From CAZZBK01 sp964652155 (GTDB lineage: Bacteria; Planctomycetota; Planctomycetia; Pirellulales; PNKZ01), in contig CAZZBK010000092.1 of assembly GCA_964652155.1 (NCBI GenBank), positions 1-24,345 on the forward strand: 24,345 nucleotides of DNA, given 5' to 3'. Both the position numbers and the translations under genes were made by a program. Under the pieces are notes generated by a model. That model saw nothing but the letters and a program-made list of their open reading frames with translations, searched no databases and was not told the origin of the DNA. The first letter of the stretch is position 1. The number at the start of each line of letters is the position of its first letter. This document shows, in pieces, positions 8,052 to 15,675 of this stretch.

Positions 8052-9035
8052 TCAGCGCACGGGCATGGGCGTAAAGCACAGCACCGGAATGGCGAGCGAC
8101 AGCAGCCCGATGATCCGCCGCGCCAAGCCCAGCGGGGCGGCGTCGTTGGCGGTCGGTGGATGATCGATGCCCATCATGGAGACCAGAATCAGCATGACCA
8201 GCCAGGTGATCTGACCGTAAACGATGTAGCCGTACAGCACGAGCGTGAGGGCAAGCACCATGAACCAGCGCGCCAGCAGATGGGCTTTGCGGCCAAAGAG
8301 CGCGTAGGCCACGTGCCCGCCGTCGAGCTGACTAACCGGCATCATGTTGAGACCGGTCACAAGCATGCCGAGCCAGGCGGCGCGCAACACCGGATCGAAA
8401 CCGTACACCGCGTGGTTGGGGACGCCCGGATGGAGCCACTCGAACATCCAGTGCATGACGAGCGGGTAATTGAACACCAGGTCGTCTGGGAAGAGTTCTC
8501 CCGCTCCCGCGGGCACGGCGCGACTGACGCCCAGCCAAGCGATGGGGAGCGCGACGAGCAGTCCGGCCCAGGGGCCCGTGAGGCCGATGTCGAAAATTTC
8601 GCGTCGATCGGCTTTGCTGCCGCGCAGGGCAATGACGGCCCCCATCGTGCCGAGCGGCGTGAGGGGCATGGGGATGAACAGCGGAAAGCTGGCGGGCACC
8701 TGGTAGCGTACCGCCTGCACGAAGTGCCCCAACTCATGGGCCAGCAGGATGGCCATGACCGCCCCCATGTACTGTAGGCCGTCGCGCCAACCGTCGCTAA
8801 CGATTTCCGCGATGGCCTCGGGTCCGGCCAGCAAGGCGAACGGCGTGAACGTGCCTCCGCGGCACGCGCCGGCCCAGAACGTCGACAGGCACGTGAGCAC
8901 GAAGAGCACCAGGGGCATCAGCAGCCGCCGGCGCGTGGCGGTCGCCGGGCCCGTGTCGATCTGCACCTCGTCGCTCACCATCCACTCGACGTGGGGAGGC
9001 TCATGCTCGATCGACTTGGGTTCGCTGGAACTCAT
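8052..9035 (-). CDS. Site-2-protease-like M50 membrane metalloprotease
   Basis: A 327-residue polytopic protease of peptidase family M50, which cuts substrates within or next to the membrane. From the ATG at 9035 the first 37 residues are acidic and soluble, then several hydrophobic segments follow. Zinc-binding HELGH is at residues 100-104 in a transmembrane helix (AVMAILLAHELGHFVQAVR). The second motif NMMPVSQLDGGH (230-241) supplies the third ligand, Asp238. The layout resembles EGY/S2P-like proteases of cyanobacteria and plastids, which lack a PDZ domain. An in-frame extension reaches 9224, but it reads into the 3' end of the HDOD gene and is low-complexity Arg/Ser, so it was discarded; ATG 9074 is the only other start worth testing. 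No good Shine-Dalgarno sequence is seen. No anti-sigma factor substrate gene is adjacent. Confidence 0.9.
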   Translation of the reverse strand: MSSSEPKSIEHEPPHVEWMVSDEVQIDTGPATATRRRLLMPLVLFVLTCLSTFWAGACRGGTFTPFALLAGPEAIAEIVSDGWRDGLQYMGAVMAILLAHELGHFVQAVRYQVPASFPLFIPMPLTPLGTMGAVIALRGSKADRREIFDIGLTGPWAGLLVALPIAWLGVSRAVPAGAGELFPDDLVFNYPLVMHWMFEWLHPGVPNHAVYGFDPVLRAAWLGMLVTGLNMMPVSQLDGGHVAYALFGRKAHLLARWFMVLALTLVLYGYIVYGQITWLVMLILVSMMGIDHPPTANDAAPLGLARRIIGLLSLAIPVLCFTPMPVR

Positions 9036-9099
9036 GCGTGCCAGGATACCATAGGTCGCGCTGCTTCGATACATCGGCCGCCGCGCGTGGCGTTGCGGC

Positions 9100-10632
9100 T
9101 CAGTAGATCTCGATCGACTTGACGATCGCGCCGCCGACCATTTCCGACGCATGCCGGCATCGCTCGGCCGCGTCAAAGATTCGCTCGACCTCGAAATTCT
9201 TCGCCGGAATGGCGACGCTGGCAATTCCGAGGCTCACCACAGGGCGCTCGTCGCTGGGCACGCGATCGATGCCCAAGCGGCGGATCAAGTCTTGTCCCAG
9301 TCCGGCCGCCGCTTGTTGATCGCAGCGTGGGAAGATCACCCCCCAGCGATGATTGCCCAAGGGGAGCGCAAACTTGCCCGTGTGGTCGAGTTGCTGACAC
9401 GCCTGTGTGATTTCTTCATCATCGATCTGCCTGCACGCCGCTGTATTGCGGCGCTCGATGAGCAGCAGGCTGAATCCGAAGCGGGATTGGCGACAGATAT
9501 TCACGGTCATTCGCAGCGCCGAGAGCAGCTTGGGTCCAACCGCTTCGGTGGCCGTGGTGCTTGTCGTCGCCGCGCGATGTGTCCCGCTGTGCGTCACGGC
9601 GGGCGACTCCGTCGGGGTGTGTGCCCGGCGGACGGTGTCCGTCAGCGCGTCGAGATCGTCGACGAGGTGCTGTTCGGCGTCGTCGTCCGCTCCGGCGAGC
9701 AAATTTAGATTGCGTGTGTGCGAGGCGAGTTCCGCCGCCGCGCTGGCCGAGGCGATCACGAGTCGGCGGTGAGCTTCGCCCAGCACCTCGCGATGGCTGC
9801 GCGGCGCGCCTGGCGAAACCGCAAACACCTCCGACAACTGGGCGACCTGCTGCTTGACCGCGTCCCACAGCGCGCTGAACTCCGGTGACAACGGCGGCGC
9901 GTCGGGGCGCTGATCGTTGAGCGCGTCGAGGAACCGCTGCGCTTGTTGCAGCACGCCGGTCAGTGGCCCCGCCGCCGGAATTGCGGTGGGCAGGTCGCTC
10001 GCGGCGGAGGTCGTCGAGGCCACGAGATCACAAATCACGTCGGGCAATTGCCACTGCTTCAAGAGCCGCACGGTGAATTGCACATGATCGAAGCCCAGCG
10101 CGCGGCGCTCGAGCGTGATCATGTCGCCCCCGGTCGACCAGACCCGATACACGAATTGCCGGTAGCTGTCGTCGAGCCCCTGGATCATGGCCAGCATGCC
10201 GATATCGCCGAGCAACCCGACCAGAAACGCCTCGTCGCCATTGAGGCCCGAGAGCCGCGCCAGTTCGCGGGCCGCGGCGGCCTTGGTGAACGTGCGATCC
10301 CAATAGCGCGCGAGCACGTCAGCCGACACCCCCGTCTGCAACTGTTCGGGCAATGTGAACCCCAGCACCAATAGTTCGAGCGGCTTGTTGCCCAGCAGCG
10401 CGATGGCCTGGGCCAGGTCGGCGACGGGACTGGCCAACCCAAACATCGAACTGTTCACAACGCGCAGCACCTTGGCCGCGAGCGCCGGGTCTTGTTCAAT
10501 GCATTGCTTGAGCTGGACCGCGTCGGCCCGAGGCTGTGCGGTGACCTCGAGCAGCTTCACAGCAATGGCTGGAACGCTGAACAACTCGCGCGAGGCGGCG
10601 ACAAGTTGATCCAAGATCAGGTCACGGGACAT
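9100..10632 (-). CDS. HDOD signalling protein with degenerate GGDEF-like C-terminal domain
   Basis: A 510-residue cytosolic signalling protein. Residues about 10-215 are an HDOD domain (VPAIAVKLLEV, QDPALAAKVLRVVNSSMFG, AIALLGNKPLELLVLGF, GLLGDIGMLAMIQG), a non-catalytic relative of HD phosphohydrolases. Residues about 215-350 are a less conserved, partly helical linker. Residues about 360-510 look like a GGDEF domain that has lost its active site: FGFSLLLIERRN at the start, VVSLGIASVAIP where active proteins have the SIGIA strand, and IFDAAERCRHASEMVGGAIV at the end, but no GG(D/E)EF loop. A diguanylate cyclase role is therefore unlikely; it may bind a nucleotide or partner. ATG 10632 has a reasonable ribosome site (AAGGA about 9 nt upstream). 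It is 64 nt upstream of the M50 gene in the same direction and may be cotranscribed with it. Confidence 0.87.
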   Translation of the reverse strand: MSRDLILDQLVAASRELFSVPAIAVKLLEVTAQPRADAVQLKQCIEQDPALAAKVLRVVNSSMFGLASPVADLAQAIALLGNKPLELLVLGFTLPEQLQTGVSADVLARYWDRTFTKAAAARELARLSGLNGDEAFLVGLLGDIGMLAMIQGLDDSYRQFVYRVWSTGGDMITLERRALGFDHVQFTVRLLKQWQLPDVICDLVASTTSAASDLPTAIPAAGPLTGVLQQAQRFLDALNDQRPDAPPLSPEFSALWDAVKQQVAQLSEVFAVSPGAPRSHREVLGEAHRRLVIASASAAAELASHTRNLNLLAGADDDAEQHLVDDLDALTDTVRRAHTPTESPAVTHSGTHRAATTSTTATEAVGPKLLSALRMTVNICRQSRFGFSLLLIERRNTAACRQIDDEEITQACQQLDHTGKFALPLGNHRWGVIFPRCDQQAAAGLGQDLIRRLGIDRVPSDERPVVSLGIASVAIPAKNFEVERIFDAAERCRHASEMVGGAIVKSIEIY

Positions 10633-10930
10633 GCAGCGGTCCTTCTCTCAACGTGCGCGGCGCGAGGTGGAACGTCGGCGCCAGACGAGCGCGCGAGCCT
10701 CACCCTAGAGAAACTTACTTCATGTCCGGACCGGTGGTCGTGACCATCTGCCGCTCGACGAGCACTTTGCGAGGCCGGTCGCAACGACTGTGACGAGAGC
10801 ACCGCGTGGCCTGGACTCACGGGGAGCGACGGCCGCGGCGAACGGAGGCGTGAGTAGACGAACCTGGGAGCGAGCGATTATAACCACGGCGCGTAGGATG
10901 ACAGGCCCCGCCCTGGAGGCCGCCCTGACG

Positions 10931-11626
10931 ATGGCTCGCGCCGAGAACCTGCCCATGCCCCGAAGGATTCGTGCCGTCGTCTTTGACATGGACGGCCTGA
11001 TGTTCAACACGGAAGAACTGTACCCGATCGTGGGCAGCGAGTTGCTGCGCCGCCGCGGCTGCGAGCTGAAACGTGAGTTGCTCAATCGCATGATGGGCCG
11101 CCCCGCCCCCGTCGCGCTGCAAATGATGATCGACGAATACGGCCTGGATGCGACCGTCGAGCAGTTGATCTTCGAGACGGCCGAGATATTTCCCAGCATC
11201 CTCAACACGCGGCTGCAACTCATGCCCGGCCTCTCCGACTTGCTCGCGGCCCTCGAACAGCACGCGCTCCCCAAGGGCATCGCCACGAGCAGCAACCGCT
11301 GGTTCACACTCGACGTGCTGGGCCGCTTCGAGTTGGTCGAGCGATTCAAGTTCATTCTGACCGCCGAGGATGTCACGCACGGCAAGCCGCATCCGGAAGT
11401 GTACCTGACCGCGGCCGAGCGGCACGGGGTCGAGCCCGGCGAGATATTGGTGCTCGAAGACAGTCAAAACGGTTGCCGCGCGGCGGTCGCGGCCGGGGCC
11501 GTCACCGTCGCGGTGCCCGGCGACCACAGCCGACATCACGACTTTAGCGGCACGCATTTCATCGCCGACTCGCTGGCCGACGACCGACTCTATGCCCTGC
11601 TGGGCATCGCGCGTGATGCGAGCTAA
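10931..11626 (+). CDS. HAD-superfamily phosphatase / phosphoglucomutase-like hydrolase
   Basis: A 231-residue HAD subfamily I enzyme, probably a small-molecule phosphatase or beta-phosphoglucomutase relative. Motif I is DMDGLMFNTE with nucleophile Asp19 and acid Asp21. Motif II is ATSSNRW, motif III is HGKPHPEVYL and motif IV is VLEDSQNGCRAA; all four are intact. A helical cap lies between residues about 25 and 90. ATG 10931 is preferred because GGAGG lies 11 nt upstream (10915-10919). ATG 10955 (MPRRIRAVVFDMDG) and ATG 10898 are alternatives, and a longer reading frame from 10790 adds an unlikely low-complexity N-terminus. The gene is divergent from the HDOD gene across about 300 nt; TATAAC at 10879-10884 is a weak -10 candidate. 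The substrate is unknown. Confidence 0.88.
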   Translation: MARAENLPMPRRIRAVVFDMDGLMFNTEELYPIVGSELLRRRGCELKRELLNRMMGRPAPVALQMMIDEYGLDATVEQLIFETAEIFPSILNTRLQLMPGLSDLLAALEQHALPKGIATSSNRWFTLDVLGRFELVERFKFILTAEDVTHGKPHPEVYLTAAERHGVEPGEILVLEDSQNGCRAAVAAGAVTVAVPGDHSRHHDFSGTHFIADSLADDRLYALLGIARDAS

Positions 11627-12000
11627 TCCTAGGGAGGTCTGCGCGGCCATTGAGCCAGGGCGACCATCGGAAGCCCGATGTTTAAGGGCCTCGCGTTGCT
11701 CGCCCGAGGCTCCATCGCCGCGCAGGGGTCAATACAACCGAAATGCGATGGGACCGTCCCCGTCGGTTGTCGGAAAGGCATTTCGTCGGCGCTCGATGGG
11801 TCGTTGGCGCGACTCAGGGCGGAAGGGGTCAACCGCCGCTTGCTAGCAGTGCTTCATCTTGGCCTGCGGTTCGCCAGGCGATACACTGCCCGCGAGTTCG
11901 AGTCCCCCGCTCGACGCGCGTGAGTCGCGCAATCAGGATGATTGCCTGGCGGGTCGTCTCGAACGTTGTTCCTTTCTCCCCGGTGCCTCACGTGACTGGA
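11627..12000. other. Non-coding stretch of 374 nt rich in inverted repeats
   Basis: No convincing gene is seen here. From 11665 to 11769 it consists of three consecutive inverted repeats, listed separately. A reading frame open from 11743 continues into the HAD fragment, but its first part shows no protein-like features and reads through the repeat, so it is treated as untranslated leader. The remainder (11770-12000) should hold the promoter of the envelope cluster; no good -35/-10 pair was found. Confidence 0.6.
11665..11769. repeat. Three consecutive inverted repeats
   Basis: First stem: CATCGG (11665-11670) with CCGATG (11675-11680), loop AAGC. Second: GCCTCG (11688-11693) with CGAGGC (11705-11710). 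Third: CAACCGA (11735-11741) with TCGGTTG (11763-11769), enclosing the small palindrome GGGAC-C-GTCCC (11750-11760). The third unit shares GAAATGCGA, GGGACCGTCCC and GTCCCCGTCGGTT with the element at 20570-20637. They lie 38 nt after the HAD phosphatase stop, so they may end its transcript. Confidence 0.65.
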
Positions 12001-12348
12001 ATGGATTCCGTCGCGAATCAGAACTTGACGGCGGCCGATCGTGCGGCGCTCCGCGCCGTGCGGGGTGTCGTATTCGACTTTGGGGGCGTGTTGGTCGACG
12101 AGAGTTCCTGGCAGCGTTGGGTCTGGCAGGGTCTGCGCCGCACGGGGCTCGTCGAGTCCTACGATGGTTTCTCGCGGCGGCTCACCCGCGATTGCCTGCT
12201 CGGCGTGTGGACTGGTCGCCGCGCCTTCGACGAGGCGTTCGCGTCGTTCTTGCGACAGCACGGCTTGCGTTGGGGACAGATCGACGAACTCCTGACGGTG
12301 TTTAACGTCTCGCCCGGCGGCGACCCCTCGACTCGGAAGGCTGCGTGA
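12001..12348 (+). CDS. Truncated HAD-family protein (N-terminal part only), possible gene remnant
   Basis: A 115-residue frame beginning MDSVANQNLTAADRAALRAV. Residues 22-33 read GVVFDFGGVLVD, a HAD motif I of the DFGG type (Asp26 nucleophile, Gly28 in place of the second Asp). The following helical stretch (SSWQRWVWQGLRRTGLVESY, then AFASFLRQHGLRWGQIDELL) matches the cap start of YihX-like HAD phosphatases. The frame then ends at NVSPGGDPSTRKAA, before motifs II, III and IV; these were not found in the other two frames downstream. It is therefore either a 3'-truncated pseudogene or a short leader protein. An earlier ATG at 11938 is possible. The stop lies 4 nt before the next gene, so its translation could still set the level of the transferase. 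Confidence 0.5.
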   Translation: MDSVANQNLTAADRAALRAVRGVVFDFGGVLVDESSWQRWVWQGLRRTGLVESYDGFSRRLTRDCLLGVWTGRRAFDEAFASFLRQHGLRWGQIDELLTVFNVSPGGDPSTRKAA

Positions 12349-12352
12349 CTCG

Positions 12353-14164
12353 ATGAACATCGTCGCTCGCCGCGCGTTGCTCGGGGTTCCGTCGTTGACG
12401 ACCGACAGCAGCTTGCTGCTCGAAGGGAGTTGGTCCGCGCATGAGCACGATGAGCGGCATCGGTCGCTCGACGCGGAACTTGATGCGCGTTGGTCGTGGA
12501 TCGACGATGAGGCCGAGCAGATGGCCCACGCCTGGGGCGCGGAGCCCTGGCTTGGCGAGTCTGGCCGGCAACTCAACGCCGCTTGGCTCAACGCGCCGCG
12601 ATTTCGCTACTGGTTGGTGAAGATGCTGCGCGTGCTCGCCGGCCTGGAGACGCTCGTGGGCCCGCGCCGCGAACCCTTGCAGGCGATCTTGCAGAGCGGC
12701 CGCGACACGGACTATGCGACGATCCTCGAGGCTTGGTCGCGACACACGCGCACGCCGCTGCAATTCATTTGGCGCGACGAGCCGCGCGTGGTCGCGAACG
12801 ACGCGCAGCTCACGCCCCACGCGGCACGCTGGCGACAAGGGCTGTCATGGTTGAACCGCCACACCGACGTTCGCACGGCCGACACGCTGCAAAACGAACA
12901 GCGTGTCGTGCTCTGCGGCAATCCTCGGATACTCGAACCCGTCTGTGGCGAATTGCTCCGCCGTCGCGCGCGACCGTGGTGGCTATATGAGCGGTTCGCG
13001 CTGCATGCCTGGCGCCGCTGGCGTTGGCGTGGCGTGGGACAATGGGTCTGCGACCGCGCATTGCCGCGCGACGGCGGCTGCCGCGCGGTGGTCCCCACGC
13101 AGTCGAGTTGCGCCTGGCATGGGATCGAGCTGCGGCCGGTCATCGAGCATTGGCTGAGTGCCCAGGCGATCGGCGTTGGGCAAGGTCAGCAACAGCTCTG
13201 GCAACAAGTGCGCCACGCGCTGGCAGAGATACGACCGGCCGTCGTGGTGGTCGATCAAGACCAGACGCCGCTCAACCGTCTGCTCGTGGCCGCGGCGCGC
13301 GAGCGACGCATCAAGTCGTTCGTCGTCCAGCACGGCGTCCCTTTTGTCCGCTTCGGTTACGCGCCGCTCGAAGCTGATTATTTCTGCGCCTGGGGCTTGA
13401 GCACGCGCGACGCGCTGCTCCGCTGGGATGTGCAAGACGAACGGATTCTGATCACCGGCTCGCCGCAACACGCCGAGCTGCCTCGCCCGCGCCGTCCGCT
13501 GGTCTCCGCCGTTGAGCCGCGAGCGGCCGCGCCACGCCGCTTCGTCTTGCTCCCGACGGTTGCGCCACGGGACGATCGGCCCGATGCTCAAGCGTATCAT
13601 TGCACGAGCGCGTCGTATGAGCAGTTGCTGCACACGGTGTTCGCGACGCTTGCCGAGTTGCCCGCCGTCGAGTTGCTCGTGCGACCCCACCCGCGCGACG
13701 TGCCGCCGCGGTTGCTCGCCAAGCTGCTGGCGGAATTTCCGCGTTTGAACGCCCGGCTGGTGCGCGGCGGTTCGCTGGCCCGGCTCGTGCAGCGGGCCGA
13801 CTGTGTAATCAGCTGCGCGTCGACCAGCGGCGTGGAGGCGGCCGCGCTCGGAGCGCCGGTCATTCAGATGATGCCCGCCGGGAGCAACGATCTCATCGAC
13901 GGCTCGGCCTGGGGATTGCTCGGCACGGCCCGGTCGAGCGACGAGTTGCGCGCGCTCATCGCGCAGGCCCGCTCGACGAGCGCGGCACACGAGACGGCCT
14001 GGCGTTCGATCGTGGGGGAGATCGACCGCGCGGCGGCGCCGCAGATCGTCGACGCGCTGTTGGACCCTTCGTTGCCTTGGCCTCACTCGCTCGAACCGCA
14101 CGTTGGTCGCGACAGGCTCGCGCAGACCGAACCGAGCGGAGTGGTGTCGAGGAGCAAGCCATGA
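12353..14164 (+). CDS. GT-B-like surface polysaccharide transferase (capsule/CDP-glycerol transferase-like)
   Basis: A 603-residue soluble or membrane-peripheral protein, likely a glycosyl- or glycerophosphate-type transferase for envelope glycans; the exact family was not recognised. Residues 1-250 are poorly conserved, rich in Trp and Arg. Residues 296-330 contain AVVVVDQDQTPLNRLLVAAARERRIKSFVVQHG in outline: a Rossmann-like strand, then QHG at 326-328, a feature of capsule and CDP-glycerol transferases. ADYFCAWG (341-348) and ILITGSPQ (365-372) fit the same fold. The second lobe has LLVRPHPRD (441-449) and ISCASTSGVEAAALGAPVI (486-504), the C-terminal nucleotide-sugar-binding region of GT-B enzymes. 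GGAAGG at 12335-12340 lies 12 nt before the ATG. The stop overlaps the flippase start (ATGA), so the two are coupled. Sugar and acceptor are unknown. Confidence 0.72.
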   Translation: MNIVARRALLGVPSLTTDSSLLLEGSWSAHEHDERHRSLDAELDARWSWIDDEAEQMAHAWGAEPWLGESGRQLNAAWLNAPRFRYWLVKMLRVLAGLETLVGPRREPLQAILQSGRDTDYATILEAWSRHTRTPLQFIWRDEPRVVANDAQLTPHAARWRQGLSWLNRHTDVRTADTLQNEQRVVLCGNPRILEPVCGELLRRRARPWWLYERFALHAWRRWRWRGVGQWVCDRALPRDGGCRAVVPTQSSCAWHGIELRPVIEHWLSAQAIGVGQGQQQLWQQVRHALAEIRPAVVVVDQDQTPLNRLLVAAARERRIKSFVVQHGVPFVRFGYAPLEADYFCAWGLSTRDALLRWDVQDERILITGSPQHAELPRPRRPLVSAVEPRAAAPRRFVLLPTVAPRDDRPDAQAYHCTSASYEQLLHTVFATLAELPAVELLVRPHPRDVPPRLLAKLLAEFPRLNARLVRGGSLARLVQRADCVISCASTSGVEAAALGAPVIQMMPAGSNDLIDGSAWGLLGTARSSDELRALIAQARSTSAAHETAWRSIVGEIDRAAAPQIVDALLDPSLPWPHSLEPHVGRDRLAQTEPSGVVSRSKP

Positions 14165-15675
14165 GCGTCGTTGCGAGTCCGCCGCACGCGAGCCTTTCGC
14201 AATCGACTCCGACGGCGCACGCGCCGGTGGGGTTGGGACGCGATCTGGCCTGGGTCGGCGGGTCGACCGCGATCACGCACGCGCTGGGGGTCGTCACGAG
14301 CCTGCTGCTCCGCGCCGCGCTTGAGCCCGCCATGATGGGCATCTGGCAAACCCTGCGGCTGTTCTTGGGCTACGGCAACTACCTGAGCCTTGGCGCGAGC
14401 AAAGCGGCCGCCCGCAAGCTGAGCGTGGCGCGCGGACGAGGCACATCAGCGACCATCGAGTCGGAACTCAACGTCGCGCACACGCTCAATAGCCTGACGT
14501 CGCTGGGGTACGCGGCGGTGCTATTGGCCGTCGGCGGCGCGGAGTGGCTCTGCGGCAGCGGGCCATGGCGCGTCACCTGGGCCGCGCTCTGGTGCCTGCT
14601 CGCGCTTTGGGTCCTGCTGCATCGTGCGTTGACGTTCCGCATTAGTCTGTTGCGGGCCGAGCGGCGTTTCGACCTTGTCAGTCAGCAGGCGATCGTCGAG
14701 AGCGCGCTGACACTCGTGCTGTGCGGCTCGGCGGCCTGGTTCTGGGGATTGAGCGGCCTGGCCTGCGCGACGCTCGTGGTCGTGGCCGTGTCGCTCGTCT
14801 GGTTGCGCGGTCAAGCGCGGCCGCTTGGCTGGGCCTGGGACCGCTCGACCGCTCGTTCGCTCGTGGCGAGCGGAGCGCCGATCTTGGCCTGCGGAGCGGT
14901 CACCACGCTGTTTCGCTCGGTCGATCGCCTGCTGCTGCTGGCCTGGTGCGACGATCGCGAGTTCCTCAGCGGTTGTTACTCGATCGCGCTGCTGGTGACC
15001 GGACAGCTTTATGGGCTGGGCAACATGACCGCCACGGTGCTTGCGCCGCGGCTGGCCGAGACGTTTGGCCGCACGAATTGTTCGCGGAGCGTGACACGCT
15101 GGGCGCTGGCACATGGCCAGCAGCCCTCCGCGAGTCTGGTCATTCTCGCGTCGCTGTCGCTGGTCGCCGCTCCGGCGGTGCTCGGCACGTTGCTGCCGGC
15201 CTACGGGCCGGGACTCATGGCGATGCGTTGGGGCGTGGTGGGGGCCGTGGCCGCCGCCTTGGCGTTGGTCCCCTTTCAAGCATTGATCGCTTGCGGACGC
15301 GAACGCGCCGCCCTGGCGGGGCTCGTGTTCGGCACACTCGCGGCACTGCTGCTTGGTGGGGCGGCGCTGCTGTGCGACAAGGGCCTGGCAGGGCTCGCCG
15401 CGGCCATGTCGCTCGCGCAGCTCGTGTACTGGGGCGCGAGTTGGTGTCAACTCACGCACCACTCCGGCGTGTCTTTCACTCGCGTGCTCGGCGATCAGCT
15501 CGCGCGATTCGCTCCGCCACTGCTCGTGGCGATGGTCGTTGAAACCGTTTGGCCGACGTCCGTGCTTCGTGACTGGCGTGACGTGCAGCTCGTGCTTGCC
15601 AAGCTGGCCGTGGTCGGCTGCGTCGGATGGCTCGTCTGGCGCGCGGCGCGAAACTCGCCCCGGGAGGACGCATGA
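14161..15675 (+). CDS. Wzx-like polysaccharide flippase (MOP superfamily)
   Basis: A 504-residue multi-helix inner-membrane protein, probably a flippase for lipid-linked glycans. The start ATG 14161 overlaps the preceding stop (ATGA) and has a strong ribosome site, GAGGAG at 14149-14154, six nt upstream; an in-frame ATG at 14077 lies inside the transferase gene and is rejected. After a polar 30-residue lead, about 12-14 hydrophobic segments follow. Typical features of the family are DLAWVGGSTAITHALGVVTSLLLRA in the first helix, GIWQTLRLFLGYGNYLSLGASKAAARKLS after the second helix, and SLVASGAPILACGAVTTLFRSVDRLLLL in the middle. It is coupled at its end to the next gene by a further ATGA overlap. 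This supports one transcript for transferase, flippase and phosphatidyltransferase. Confidence 0.82.
   Translation: MSVVASPPHASLSQSTPTAHAPVGLGRDLAWVGGSTAITHALGVVTSLLLRAALEPAMMGIWQTLRLFLGYGNYLSLGASKAAARKLSVARGRGTSATIESELNVAHTLNSLTSLGYAAVLLAVGGAEWLCGSGPWRVTWAALWCLLALWVLLHRALTFRISLLRAERRFDLVSQQAIVESALTLVLCGSAAWFWGLSGLACATLVVVAVSLVWLRGQARPLGWAWDRSTARSLVASGAPILACGAVTTLFRSVDRLLLLAWCDDREFLSGCYSIALLVTGQLYGLGNMTATVLAPRLAETFGRTNCSRSVTRWALAHGQQPSASLVILASLSLVAAPAVLGTLLPAYGPGLMAMRWGVVGAVAAALALVPFQALIACGRERAALAGLVFGTLAALLLGGAALLCDKGLAGLAAAMSLAQLVYWGASWCQLTHHSGVSFTRVLGDQLARFAPPLLVAMVVETVWPTSVLRDWRDVQLVLAKLAVVGCVGWLVWRAARNSPREDA

Noticed and set aside
9036..9224. Extended N-terminus for the M50 protease
   Set aside because: The extension reads into the HDOD gene in another frame and is Arg/Ser-rich without structure; ATG 9035 gives a normal protein.
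11888..11916. tRNA T-loop-like sequence GTTCGAGTCC
   Set aside because: The flanks do not form a T stem, and no anticodon or acceptor stem is found within 75 nt upstream.
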